Shown piece by piece: positions 31,494 to 42,386 of a stretch of DNA of 64,000 nt; position 1 is the first letter of the stretch, and every line of letters starts with the position of its first letter. The DNA is from Flectonema sp. DT1601 (Eukaryota; Euglenozoa; Diplonemea; Diplonemida; Diplonemidae). Under the pieces are notes generated by a model that was not told where the DNA came from, did not search any database, and was given only the letters and a program-made list of their open reading frames with translations. The stretch covers positions 576,001 to 640,000 of the forward strand of contig OZ025780.1 of the NCBI GenBank assembly GCA_964019425.1. The letters are read 5' to 3'. The position numbers and the translations under genes are program-made.

Positions 31494-33290
31494 ATGAATC
31501 CTGCTCTTCGTCGCAACCGAATGTGGACCCTCCTTCCATTTGCGGTGTTTGGTATTTTATATTTCCTATGCATGAGTATTTGGGATCTGAATCAAAAAGT
31601 CGCTAAAAGTGCTACAACAGAGAGAGTGGTATCGAGTATTAGTTCAAAGGTAGTCGAAACCCGACACGAAATTGAAGAAGTAAGCGAAAAGACCAACACA
31701 AAATTAGGAAAACTTTATGACATGGTTAAAAAATTAAAAGCTGAAAATAAAAAAATAAAAGAAGAGTTGGAATCACAAAAAGAAATGATGGCTACTGAAA
31801 AACCTGTCGAGCGTCGAGACATAGACGGAGGACCTGGGACAATTAAATCCACAAAGTCAAACACAAACCCGCAATCATACCGAGCAAATGCCGTAAGACG
31901 CACTCTGAAATCTGTTTGGGATGCATACACACCTTTCATTGGAGCTGATGAGATCCAGCCTGTCAGCAACTTGTCAAAGTTATGGGACATTAACAACAAA
32001 CAAATGGTGACACTAGTAGACTCACTTGACACGTTATACCTCGCAGGTCTCCATGACGAGTTTAATCAAGGTGTGGAGTATCTGGCAAAGAATTTTGATT
32101 TTACCCCAACCAGCTCTGTCTCTCTTTTTGAGACCACCATCAGAGTTTTGGGAGGACTACTATCAGCATATGCTTTATCAAACGATGAGAGGGTGTTAGC
32201 TGCTGCTGTTCAAGTTGGAAGTAAGTTAGTAACAGCCTATTCTGAAGACGCTATGAAAAGCAATGGCGGGATGCCATTTCCGTCTTGGAACCCAACCACT
32301 GTAACGGGTCACTCCAGCTATGGAACTTTTTTGGCTGAATCTGGATCAGTACAGCTTGAGTATTATTATTTATATCACGCGACGGGAGATGAAAAATTCT
32401 TAGAACCGTTGAATTTGATGCCGAAATTTAAAAATCTTACCAACCCAAACGGTCTAATTGGATCATCCTGGAGTGGTAGCGTATTCAACGGAAGGATAGG
32501 AACTGGTTCGTACTCAGATTCCTACTATGAGTACCTTTTGAAATTATGGCTCTTAACAGAACAGAACGAAGACCTTTATAGTGACATGTACATAGCTGCA
32601 GCAGATAGTATAGTAGACTACTTAATACTTGATATTAAGTCTTTGAATGGGACTCAGGCATTCGTTACATCGGGTGATAATTATGGTGAGAAATTTAATG
32701 TTTTTCAAAATGATAACTTTGAGCATCTGTCATGTTTCATCCCTGGAATGCTTGCTCTTGGATCTGTTTATCTTCCTCCTCTTCAAGCTGACAAACATTT
32801 AAAAGCAGCTAAGAAAGTTGCTAGTTTTTGTGCTCATCTATACCTCGATACCGTGACTGGGTTGTCACCCGATCAAGTGAGTATTGGTATCGACAGGAAA
32901 AAGACAGTTGCGAAGTCTAATTATGGTCTTCGTCCAGAGACTGTAGAATCGTTATTCTACATGTGGAGGGTTACAAGAGATCCCATTTATAGAGAATGGG
33001 GTTGGTCGATATACCTTTCTATCGAACGCCATTGTCGAGTCTGTCAAAACTGCTCTGCGTCAGGCTATTCTGAGGTTGAGGATGTTAACGCAGAAAAACC
33101 TTCGCTTACTGATCACATGGATACATTCTTTACTGGAGAAACATTGAAATATTTGTTTCTTTTATTTGCTGACGATAGTGCCCTCGATCTTGACTGTTGG
33201 GTTCTTAATACTGAGGCACATCCATTTCCGAAATTCATTCCTTTTCACGTCTCTCCACGTAATCACATTCCCTCGAAATGTAAAGAATAA
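31494..33290 (+). CDS. Golgi-type class I alpha-1,2-mannosidase (GH47)
   Basis: The 598-residue enzyme would trim alpha-1,2-linked mannose from N-glycans. It has the type II layout of Golgi mannosidases: a short cytoplasmic tail, a membrane anchor at residues 11-29, a coiled-coil stem (about 40-100) and a GH47 domain (about 130-590). Visible signatures are LVDSLDTLYLAG (175-186), the acidic LFETTIRVLGG with Glu213, GSYSDSYYEYLLK, NYGLRPETVES, and the calcium-site Thr in NTEAHPF near residue 573. No intron is needed. The length matches the family. An acceptor-like AG at 31480 lies 13 nt before the start. Gene order with the flanking genes does not suggest a shared pathway. Confidence 0.92.
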   Translation: MNPALRRNRMWTLLPFAVFGILYFLCMSIWDLNQKVAKSATTERVVSSISSKVVETRHEIEEVSEKTNTKLGKLYDMVKKLKAENKKIKEELESQKEMMATEKPVERRDIDGGPGTIKSTKSNTNPQSYRANAVRRTLKSVWDAYTPFIGADEIQPVSNLSKLWDINNKQMVTLVDSLDTLYLAGLHDEFNQGVEYLAKNFDFTPTSSVSLFETTIRVLGGLLSAYALSNDERVLAAAVQVGSKLVTAYSEDAMKSNGGMPFPSWNPTTVTGHSSYGTFLAESGSVQLEYYYLYHATGDEKFLEPLNLMPKFKNLTNPNGLIGSSWSGSVFNGRIGTGSYSDSYYEYLLKLWLLTEQNEDLYSDMYIAAADSIVDYLILDIKSLNGTQAFVTSGDNYGEKFNVFQNDNFEHLSCFIPGMLALGSVYLPPLQADKHLKAAKKVASFCAHLYLDTVTGLSPDQVSIGIDRKKTVAKSNYGLRPETVESLFYMWRVTRDPIYREWGWSIYLSIERHCRVCQNCSASGYSEVEDVNAEKPSLTDHMDTFFTGETLKYLFLLFADDSALDLDCWVLNTEAHPFPKFIPFHVSPRNHIPSKCKE

Positions 33291-34690
33291 TTAAAAAAAA
33301 AAAATTATTGAGAATATGAGAGAGCCGGGAAACAAAAAAAAAAAAAAAAGGAAGAATTCTACGCTGTGTATTATTGCCGCTGTGTTTCTTCTCAGTGAAT
33401 TGTCTCTGTCACCGTTTGATGCATTTCGAGGGAATCATTCCTTCAAAAAGAGATGACGTCATCTGGAGACAGTGGACATGGTCGACGTGATCGTCATTGA
33501 GTTGGAAAAAAAAAGGGGAATAATAATAATAATAATAATAATGTTACTGTGGTTGTTTTTTTTATGTTATAAAGTTTTACGTCTCGCTGTTTCCAGTAGC
33601 ATTGCATCACAAGGGAGAAGTAGTACTTTTGTGTTGTTTTCTTGCAACTGATTCAAAATGTTGTAATTTGCATCAGCGTGTGTCTTATTGTTGTGTTTTT
33701 TTTTTATAAAAAAAAATGCTCTACTCCGATATAGTCCTGAAGCTACCATCTTCTGTTGTCTTCGTCACTTTTTTTTTTCTTCTCCTAAGAATGCAGTATC
33801 AAATTACCCCCTTTTCACATTCACAGGTTTTTTCGGAGGAAAAAAGAAAACTTGCTTATGTTTCAACTAATTATCAGCTTCTCATCATCAGTTTTGTGAT
33901 TTGAGTTTGTAGTTTCTTTTTATTATTTGTGAGTTTATGTTTCTGTTGTAGAGTCAAAAAAAAAAAAAAAAACGAAGTACTTTCTTCCTGTTCACAGTTT
34001 CATCATTATACGGGTTTGGTAAGACGACTTTTTCTTTTTTTTTTTTTTATAAATAACTTATTCAAACGAAAAAGAATGAAAATGTCGTACCGTTTACCGT
34101 AAAAAGAAAAGTTACTGATTCGATGGAAATTTCGATTTACCCTCTAGTTCTCGGTTTCTTTTCTTTATTTATTTTATCCGAAAAAAAGATTTCTTGGGGA
34201 GGGGGAGCATATTTCTAACCACATTGCATCAAGGATATATAATTAGAAAAACCATTCAGATTTAGCCTTATGTTTCGTTGAACGCAGACAGAATCCTGCT
34301 GCACGAGGGAGAAAATAAATCATGACCATAAAGCTTTCAATTCGAATGGTTTTTTCTCCAACTACGTCGGTACAAAAAAAGAAAAAAACAAAAAACTGAA
34401 TGTTGAGACGTCAATCGATATTCAGGTAAGCAAAAAAGGTTTACCTTCCATTTTCTTTTTTTATTTTTCCTGTACAAAAAAGAAGATGAAATGTATTAAA
34501 GTATCTGCTTTTTATCGGACAAAGAACACCGATTGAATAAGCAATTTTTTTTTTTATTAATTTTTTTAATACCAAGCACAAGGGTGTTGTAAATCCTTTA
34601 TGGTTGTGTAGTTATTTTATTATGCTAATTATCTGTTTAAATCTATGTCATACTGCCGGCTACTTGGTTGCGATTAAGATAATTTTTGGG

Positions 34691-34729
<39 letters not shown>

Positions 34730-35786
34730 TCCCTCGTTTTTTTTTAATTGTATCTTTGCTAAAGCGTACGGATTTGAAAAAAAAAAAAAAAAAAAAAAAA
34801 AATCCTCTCTCCTTCCTTTTTTTTTTCCCCCCCTTCATATTATAATCAGCCCATGGTTACGTTTCCCAAGCAGCCATCACCTGATTCTGCTACTTTATAT
34901 GTAGTATCGGTATTCGTGATAAAACAATAACCCCTTTAGTCTACCACAGTATTGGACTCGCCACAAGACTCAACACGTCTTTTAAAAAACTGTCTGAGCA
35001 CGAGTGGAAACCTTTTTTTTTTAAATTTTTTTTTTTTTTTATTATTCGTTCCTCTACTTACAACGGGTTACAAACATCATTTTTTTTCCCCCTTCTTTTG
35101 ATACCACCACTTGATTTGGTATTTGTGAAGTGAGGTGGGATTGGTTGAAAATTTAATTTTCCTGCTGCTGGTGGTCAGCCTTCAAAAATTGCCTAATTTT
35201 TTCTTACTGTGAGGCAAAGCTGAGATTGTGGCTTATCTCCGATGTGACAGGACTGAACAACAAAAATTCACACAAAACATAAGGCAACGGTTTGAATTAT
35301 TAGCTAATTTAAGAAAATATAAATGTGAACACCAATGTCTGTTAACTGTTTATGTTGTTGCTTATGATGCATTGTCGATTTTTTAAATTTTTTTTTAAAT
35401 TTCTTTTTGCGAAACCAAAGCAAAACGATTGTTTCTGTTAATTGCCGTACTCTGTTCTCGGAAGAGCTCAGCAAACCTTTTAATTACAAAATACGAGTGT
35501 CGTGTGACAATAATTGTTAATTCACATTTTACTTTACACACGGACGGGTACATTATTTGTGTATTCTGTCGATGTGACGCGTAGTGTGGACTCTCCAGAA
35601 GTCCAGCATTATCACCCTTTGGGGAAAAAAAAAAAGACACCAGCAAAAAAAAAAAAAAAGTTTCAAAATTACCCAACCAGAATAGGGGGAAAACGCGGTT
35701 GTTTTCATAAAATAGTAACCTTGGACTAAAATGAGTAGCATTTTTTATTTTTCAATTTTTTCCCCCCCTTAATTTTTTTTTTCTAG
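33291..35786. other. 2.5-kb spacer with small repeat copies
   Basis: No gene is supported. It holds a diverged repeat at 33655-33825 (shared with 38748-38905), an AAT microsatellite near 33522, a perfect palindrome AGATGACGTCATCT at 33451-33464, and one antisense copy of the structured RNA-like family at 34244-34373. An acceptor-like TTTTTTCTAG ends at 35786. Confidence 0.6.
34244..34373 (-). ncRNA. putative structured small RNA, copy D
   Basis: On the - strand it reads GTACCGACGTAGTTGGAG at the 5' end and CTGAATGGTTTTTCT at the 3' end. The 5' hairpin CCGAC-GTA-GTTGG and the terminal stem ACCATTC/GAATGGT match the other three copies with base changes on both sides of the stems. It ends in a T run like a Pol III terminator. 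Confidence 0.5.
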
Positions 35787-35801
35787 AATATCAGTACAAG
35801 C

Positions 35802-36961
35802 ATGGCTGCCAGGCAGGAGGGCGGGGCAGTCAACGAGCCGCCTATGGAATCTTCCAAAAAAGATCAGCTCACACTGAGTAAGATGACAGATGAAGAAATG
35901 AGAGAAGTATTAGGACGTACAGTTCACTTGTTAGGTTTAGATAGGGTGTGTAGTTTTTTTACTTTTAAGGTGATGAGATAATTAACTTTATAATAATAAA
36001 ACAGCACATCAAAGAAGCAGCCATCGCTAAATTCTTAGCTGAGCACGGTGTAGTTAAGAAGGTCAGGTTGTGCGGATTTCCAACGGGGAAGACATTCTAC
36101 GCCTTCGTTGAGTTTGAGTCAGCCGATCAAGCTCAGGCTCTTCTTGCAAGAGATGGGTTAGTATTTGGTAACAACGTCGTCACTATCACAACTGCTAAGA
36201 ATATCATTCGTATCCTTGATGACTCACAGGCGATGTTCAACATCAACGCTACTGGAACTCTCGCAGAGTCGGAACTATTCTCACGAGACGACCTGAAGGC
36301 CATCAGAGCAGCCAAGGTCGAAGAGCTTCAGAAAGTAAGAAAACAGGTCGAACAGCAGCAGCTGCAACTACAAAAATCACTTCAACCCGACAAAAGGGAA
36401 CATAAATCGGAACCTGAGAAGAGAAATGCGTCTCCCAGCAGAAGGGACAGAGAAAAAAGTAAATCACGAGACAGAAGCAGGTCGAGAGACAGGAGGGACA
36501 GAAGCAGATCGAGGGGTCGGTCAAGAGACAGACGAGACCGGTCGAGAGACAGGCGGGACAGAAGCCGATCGAGGGACAGACGAGACAGAAGCCGTTCGAG
36601 AGACAGGCGGGACAGAAGTAGATCGAGAAGCAAATCGAGAGACAGGAGAGACAGAAGCAAATCGAGGGACAGGAGAGACAGAAGCAAATCGAGGGACAGG
36701 AGAGACAGAAGCAAATCGAGAGACAGGAGAGACAGAAGCAAGTCGAGAGACAGGAGAGACAGAAGTCGATCGAGGGATAGAAGAGACAGACGGGACCGAA
36801 GCAGGTCGAGAGACAGAAGCAACAGCCGTGACCGCAGAGATCGCAGAAGAAGAGATCGCAGCCGAAGCCGAAGACGTCGCAGAACCACCAGCAGCAGCAG
36901 CTCAAGTTATGATCGCCGCCGTAGACATTCTCGTAGTCGCAGCCGCAGTAGAAGACGTTAG
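35802..36961 (+). CDS. SR-type splicing factor with one RRM (SREK1-like)
   Basis: Exons 35802-35945 and 36005-36961 are joined across a 59-bp intron (GTGTGT...ACAG), giving 366 residues. After a short leader the RRM spans about residues 40-120: GRTVHLLGLDR across the intron, then FYAFVEFESADQAQALL as RNP1. It is followed by a helical linker rich in Gln/Lys and an RS domain with SRSRDRRD-type repeats from about 200 to the end. The RRM sequence and the ALL..DG..FG.N feature resemble SREK1/SRSF11-like proteins, which couple SR proteins to the spliceosome. The RS domain comes from a 27-bp repeat array (about 36640-36770), so its length is likely to vary between strains. Confidence 0.8.
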
Positions 36962-37207
36962 TGACCTCATCAACCCGATCTCACTTCTCTGCCTATAAGG
37001 GGGAAAAAAAAAAAAAACAACAACAAGAAATGTACGTTATTTCGATTAAGTTAATTCAGACGTGTAGTAAGGTACACCCATTGCCACCAACCACTCGATC
37101 ATTTGGTACCTTTTTTTGTGTAGACCATCCATCCATCTATTCTTAATATGGTATTAGTGTTTTGTTTAATTTGGTAACTTTTAATTAACTTTAGTAATTA
37201 AAATCTC

Positions 37208-37290
37208 TCCCCCCCTTTTCCTCATTATGTTATAGGTTGTAGATGATTATAAAAAAAGAATCGACACTCGTCCTCTACCAATACCAGCCG
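37208..37290 (+). repeat. duplicated acceptor and first-codons segment upstream of 37378 gene
   Basis: ATCGACACTCGTCCTCTACC occurs at about 37260 and again inside the coding region at about 37396. Each is preceded by a (pyrimidine)-GTTATAG acceptor-like site (about 37236 and 37332). This is a partial tandem duplication of about 100-140 bp; only the downstream copy has the ATG. Confidence 0.6.
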
Positions 37291-37377
37291 ACACCAGCTG
37301 CTAACTTTTCCCCTCTTTTCTCTCTGTTATAGGAAGGTTATTAATAAAAAAAAAAAAAAAGTAAAAAATAAAATAAA

Positions 37378-38049
37378 ATGAATCCGTTATTAATGATCGA
37401 CACTCGTCCTCTACCAACACCAACGACACAACAGCCGCAGAGTTCTGGTGATTTTCAAAAAATTGAACAAAACGGAGTTAAAGACAATGATCAGTGTTCT
37501 GTGATATCAAACAATGAAACAGCTATTGAATTGACAGACACAGAATACATCATGACTCCTGGAGGGGTTGAGATGGATGATTTGAGAAGTCCTGATCGAA
37601 AGCATACCTGGTCACCAACATCAGGTAGAGGTGCTGATAATCTGGATGATCTGATATCTGAATTGGATGGTTTGAGAAAACAATTTGCAACGGAATCGAA
37701 AACATTAAAAAATAGAATATCTGACTGTGAGAAAGAAGGTTACGCAGGACAAGAAAAAGTAACTCTGGAACGTGATGAGTATTTAAATTATTTGAGAAAA
37801 TGGATGGAGAACATCGTTACATCAATTTGTACGGAACATCCAAATGCTACTGACGTTGATGTTCTTCTCAAAGATCTACGAGAACGTCTGACTCGTATGA
37901 TCGGAACAGGCGAGTTCGATGACATTGAAGAGATAGATCTTCACCAATCAGCATCCCCTCGGGGTATCATGTCACCAATGTCTCCAACGATGAATACCCG
38001 ATTTAGTGAACCAGAAAATAGATCTAACTCATGCTGTACAATTTCATAG
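37378..38049 (+). CDS. coiled-coil protein with C-terminal CaaX-like motif
   Basis: I do not recognise the family. The 223-residue product has a polar N-terminus, a coiled coil around residues 85-150 (LDDLISELDGLRKQFATESK and following), a helical region to about 185 and a Ser/Pro/Met-rich tail. It ends SNSCCTIS, so the last four residues CTIS fit a farnesylation box, with an adjacent Cys that could be palmitoylated. If modified it would sit on the cytosolic side of a membrane. The start lies 45 nt after an acceptor-like CTGTTATAG. The coding strand is clear from codon regularity. Confidence 0.65.
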   Translation: MNPLLMIDTRPLPTPTTQQPQSSGDFQKIEQNGVKDNDQCSVISNNETAIELTDTEYIMTPGGVEMDDLRSPDRKHTWSPTSGRGADNLDDLISELDGLRKQFATESKTLKNRISDCEKEGYAGQEKVTLERDEYLNYLRKWMENIVTSICTEHPNATDVDVLLKDLRERLTRMIGTGEFDDIEEIDLHQSASPRGIMSPMSPTMNTRFSEPENRSNSCCTIS

Positions 38050-38051
38050 TC

Positions 38052-38083
<32 letters not shown>

Positions 38084-39273
38084 GTAGAAGTTATTTTTAA
38101 TTTATATATATCCGGTTGAAATATTTGTACCCTTCAATATTTATAAATAGAGATTTTTTTTTTTTTTTTTTTTTTTTAAATAAAGTTGATGTCTTTATGT
38201 ATCGTAAATAACCTTTTCTATTTTTTGTCAAAGGTTTATTGTGTGTAATTTGTGTGTCTGTTGACAGTAGTTATTTTATTTTTTATTATGAATAAATCAT
38301 CTTGTTGAAAAAGCAGCATCGCTCTTCATACACTCGGCAATGTCAGCCTCACCAAAAAAAACCTCAGGATCCAATCTTTGAAGTCGGGGGGAAAAAAAAA
38401 ATATCTAAAAAAAAAAAAAAAAAATCCGTTTTGTTATGTCTTTGGCCTCAATTTTGTTTTTCTCCCATTTTTTTAATTTTATCCTCTTTTTGAATAGTAG
38501 ACGTTACTAATAAGATTGTGTGCAGTTGCCTCGTAGCATTAGGGAGTTAACCCGATGCTCTTTAGTTTGCTGTATCAGCGATGCACAGTATGCAATGTAT
38601 TGGACTTCCTTATCCATCGTTTACTACTGATGGCAGTTGAACAAAAAAAAAAAAAAAAAAAAAGGACTCTTTTGTGTACATCCACTAGTTCGTCGATTCA
38701 CTGTTTTTAAATTTTTCTCTTTTTTTTGCAAAAGCCATTCCAGCTCAAATAAAAATGTAGTTGTGATTTGCGAAAAGCAAGTCTTGTGTGTGCGTTGTGT
38801 TGAGTGCCCAAAATGTACTTTACTCCAGAACAGTCAAGATTGTCGGAGAAATTATTGTTCCTTTTTGAGCTTAAGAATGCAGTTTCGAATTACCCCCTTT
38901 TGCACTGTACCGTACCACGGTATCGCTATACCGGTGGAGCTGTGGATACCGAACCCTATATTCGTTTTAGTCGGTTTTAAGTTACTTTAGATTCAATCAT
39001 CGAATCAAGTCCCCCCCGTGAGCTCCCATGTGCTCAGCTTCGGAGTGCTAGAGGAAGCAAAAGTCGTAACAAGGTTGCTGTGGGTGAACATCAATTTAGA
39101 TTACTCTGCCAGAAATATCGAAAAAATGAAAAAAAACTCGCGGGTTTTTTTGCGGTTGTGTGGTATCGAATGACTGATACCCCGTAAGCTTACCACGATG
39201 GACAGGATTTTCAAAATAAATAAAATAAATAGGAGCTATCAAATTCTCAATTGTCGCTCATTATTTGTTACAG
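38050..39273. other. spacer with homopolymers, a repeat copy and an 18S fragment
   Basis: Long T and A runs, a diverged repeat at 38748-38905 and the 18S rRNA 3' end at 39045-39095. An acceptor-like TTATTTGTTACAG ends at 39273. Confidence 0.55.
39045..39095 (+). rRNA. 18S rRNA 3'-terminal fragment (pseudogene)
   Basis: TAGAGGAAGCAAAAGTCG followed by TAACAAGGTTGCTGTGGG and TGAAC is the end of SSU rRNA (helix 44 end to helix 45). The GCAAAAGTCG and GCTGTRGGTGAAC spellings are those I recall for Euglenozoa, where most eukaryotes have GGAGAAGTCG and TCCGTAGGTGAAC. The remaining rRNA is absent. Confidence 0.8.
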
Positions 39274-39278
39274 TTGAG

Positions 39279-39310
<32 letters not shown>

Positions 39311-39313
<3 letters not shown>

Positions 39314-42091
39314 AAATCTCAATTACGTACCATCATAATAGTACTAAATAGTTGTGTGATATCAGGCAATTATGGATTTGGGTATGGGTTTGATTCACCA
39401 GTTGATCCTTTAGCTGAGGTACCTATATCACCTAATTATATGTGTTCGTTAGATACTGATTGTTCTGTTGGAGTTAGAAGAAGTATAACAGCAACTTGTA
39501 GGGATGGAAGCTGTTTGTGTCAGTTTCCTCATATGATTGATTCAGCTGGTAGTCGGTGTGTTTGTGATTCTACTGGAGCTGTTTATCACATAAAGAGTAG
39601 TCGATGTTCACCTACCTGTGATCCTTCTGTTGATTATGGATGGCCTACCTCATGCACACTTAGTGACTTGAATAATCCAACTTCTGACTATGCCATTGAA
39701 TGCACTGCTGGTGCAGTTAACGACGGAGGCTATTGCTTTCCCTGTTTCAGTTCTTCAGCGTGTGTTGAAACTGTATTGCCTGCGGAAGGGGTTAATTGTG
39801 TTGATGGTCGCTGTGTTTGTTCACCTCCGTTTTCATATAATAATGGACTTTGTTTATGTCCAGATGATCTTGTGAGTCCATTAAACGGATCTTGCATTAC
39901 CCTACCTGGATGTACTGCAAGCCATGACTGCCTTCCTTATGTTGAAGCTGATGGTGTGCGAGCTTATCCTTTTAGCAGTGACGCAATATGTGGTTCTGAT
40001 GGGTTGTGTACCTGCCAAGGTCAGTTTAAAAAAGTTGGTCGAATCTGTGGATGCAAGCTTGCACCCATAAAGGAATATCGCTTTGACGTTGGTAAGTGTG
40101 CTTGTACAACAATAACATCGTGTTTTAAAACAGTACCTGTCAGTGAGCCATATGATGGTGTCTGGGCTGTTCTGTGTGCCAATACAGGCGACTGCATATG
40201 CAGTGACCCATACGTGTTAGATCCACTAACCCAGCAATGTGTATGCAAGTCTGGTCTTGTTCAAGACCCGACGGGAATCTGTCGGGTTTGTTCAAAAAAT
40301 GAACACTGTGCGTCTGCGGAGTTGTTCTCAGCAGTGCCAGATATCATTTGTCCGTATTATAGTTGTATTTGTCCTGAAGGATTATTGGGTGGTGGTGATC
40401 AAGAGTGCAGACTTTGTACTGCAAATTCAGAATGCTCTCCTTACGAAACAGAACTGACTGGGATAACCTGCAGCAGTAATGGATGTGTTTGTGGAACAAC
40501 ATCCATGGGATCACAGCTGGTGTTGTATTCTGGGAAGTGTGGATGTGCTGATGTTGGGTTTATCCTAGACTCAAGTGGTGAATGTATTGCGACAGACTCA
40601 TCACTCTGCGTTAATAACATCGACTGTGTTATTGTCGGATCACCTGAACCATCAAATGGTGTCACATGTGAAGTAACAACTGGTAGGTGTCGTTGTTCAG
40701 GTGACTTCGAGTACTCGGATTTAACTCAACAAAGCTGTAGATGCAAACCTCCAAAAGTAATGTCATCGATAGGTACTTGTGGTGTTTGTGTTGGTTTTCA
40801 AAATTACGAATGTCTCTCCCGAACAGCAACATCAGCTGTAGACTCTCCTTTTGATGTTATCTGCGGTGAGGATTTCAAATGCACCTGCACTGGAGACTAT
40901 GAACTCAACGCAGTAGATGAACGCTGCCGATGCAAATCTCAGAATGGAGTTTCTCCGGCAATGGATCCCATCACAGGTATGTTCTTTATTTATTTATTTA
41001 TTTATTTAAACCAAACCATCATAAAACCAATAACAGGATATTGTTTCGTAGAATGTACTACCGATGAAAGCTGTTTCGATTCATCATCGCAGAAGAAGGA
41101 AATTGGTGAAGCAAAATGCAATCAGAAAACGAAACGATGCGAATGTGGATTTAGTAACCCAGAAATGTATAATCTGAACTACGTATTACTTCAGAATAAT
41201 AAATGTAAATATGAACTTTATGTGTCAGTTGCGAAACCGACTGACACAGAACTAGTCGACAGATTTTGCAGCGTTGATCTCGACTGTGTGCCTGGTTTTG
41301 ACGTCGTTCCTGCAGGTGTTTCCTGTAGCAGTGAACGAGGGATATGTATCTGTACTGGCGACTATGAGTCTGTCCAAGGGACTGTTTGCGCGGAAGTCGG
41401 AACTCCTGAACCACAAGTTAATATGTCGGTTAGTTTATTGTATGCTGATATGAATTGTCAATCACAAAATAAAACAAAATTAATGTCAGAAATCAACACA
41501 GTCTGGGCAAAGGTTTACAACATCAGCGAATCTGATATTATTTCAGAGCTCAAGTGTGGATCGATAGGTGTGAGGTCAAGGTTAAAAATCTTAGCAACGT
41601 TATTAAAAACTCATTCACGCAAAGCCTTTAAACAACTTTTACACGATAGTGAACTACTATCAATTCTTGGTGAGCCTTCAGCGGTACAAACTGATACCGG
41701 GACATCTTTATGTCCGATTTCGTTTCCTGTTAAAGCCTCTGAGAGTTTTCTTGGAGTGTGTCAAGCGACTGTTTGTGCTGAGGGATACACTTTATTAAAA
41801 TCTGAAATGTTGAGTGGAAAAGACTGGTGTTATGATTTGTTCACAACACCGCAACCTCCAACTGTTCGTTCCATTGGAAAACCCCGCAGTGAAACCATAA
41901 CCGATACTATTATTGTTTCTGTTAGTTTGGTTTTTATATTAGCAATGATCATCTTCTTATCTGTTCTTCATCGAAAGTATGCATCACGTCGTAATAAAGC
42001 TGTGTACGCTCCCTTATCTAATGGTTTAAGAGAGGAACCTGAAAATGAACTTTTTATTAAAAATGCTCCTGATATGAGTGACAGTGAGTAG
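39311..42091 (+). CDS. Cys-rich type I membrane protein with tandem EGF-like modules
   Basis: Exons 39311-40976 and 41037-42091 are joined across a 60-bp intron (GTATGT...ACAG). Because that intron is in frame and stop-free, an unspliced reading is also open. The 906-residue product has a signal peptide at 1-20 and about ten modules of 50-75 residues with the pattern C-x-x-x-x-x-C ... C-x-x-G-x-C-x-C ... C-x-C. A Cys-poor domain (about 660-850) follows. One membrane span (TIIVSVSLVFILAMIIFLSV) and a 50-residue acidic cytoplasmic tail end the protein. The modules are EGF-like in spacing but not classical EGF. A surface adhesion or receptor role is inferred from layout only. Confidence 0.7.
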
Positions 42092-42142
42092 GTTGTAGTA
42101 GTGCCTATATTGAGTTTCGGAGGTTTGTGATGGAAGTTGTCT

Positions 42143-42173
<31 letters not shown>

Positions 42174-42354
42174 GAACTTTTGCGATTTATATCTCAAAAA
42201 AGAATCGGCAAACCTTCACTTTTTTTTACTTTTTTACTAAAACGGTTTTGTTTTGTTTGTTGCGCAACTGGAATAAAAATCCTAAAAAAGGAATTGGTCA
42301 GCAGATACGCTGTCACGAATTCTCTTACTACTCGAACAAGGTTTGTAAGTACAA

Positions 42355-42386
<32 letters not shown>

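Noticed and set aside
33451-33464. AGATGACGTCATCT palindrome as a CRE-type regulatory site
   Set aside because: A single palindrome in a spacer far from any start codon is not enough support.
36303-36998. Long Leu/Cys-rich and Glu/Thr-rich frames opposite or beside the RS domain
   Set aside because: They are mirror frames of the repetitive RS codons; the RRM-RS frame is the coherent one.
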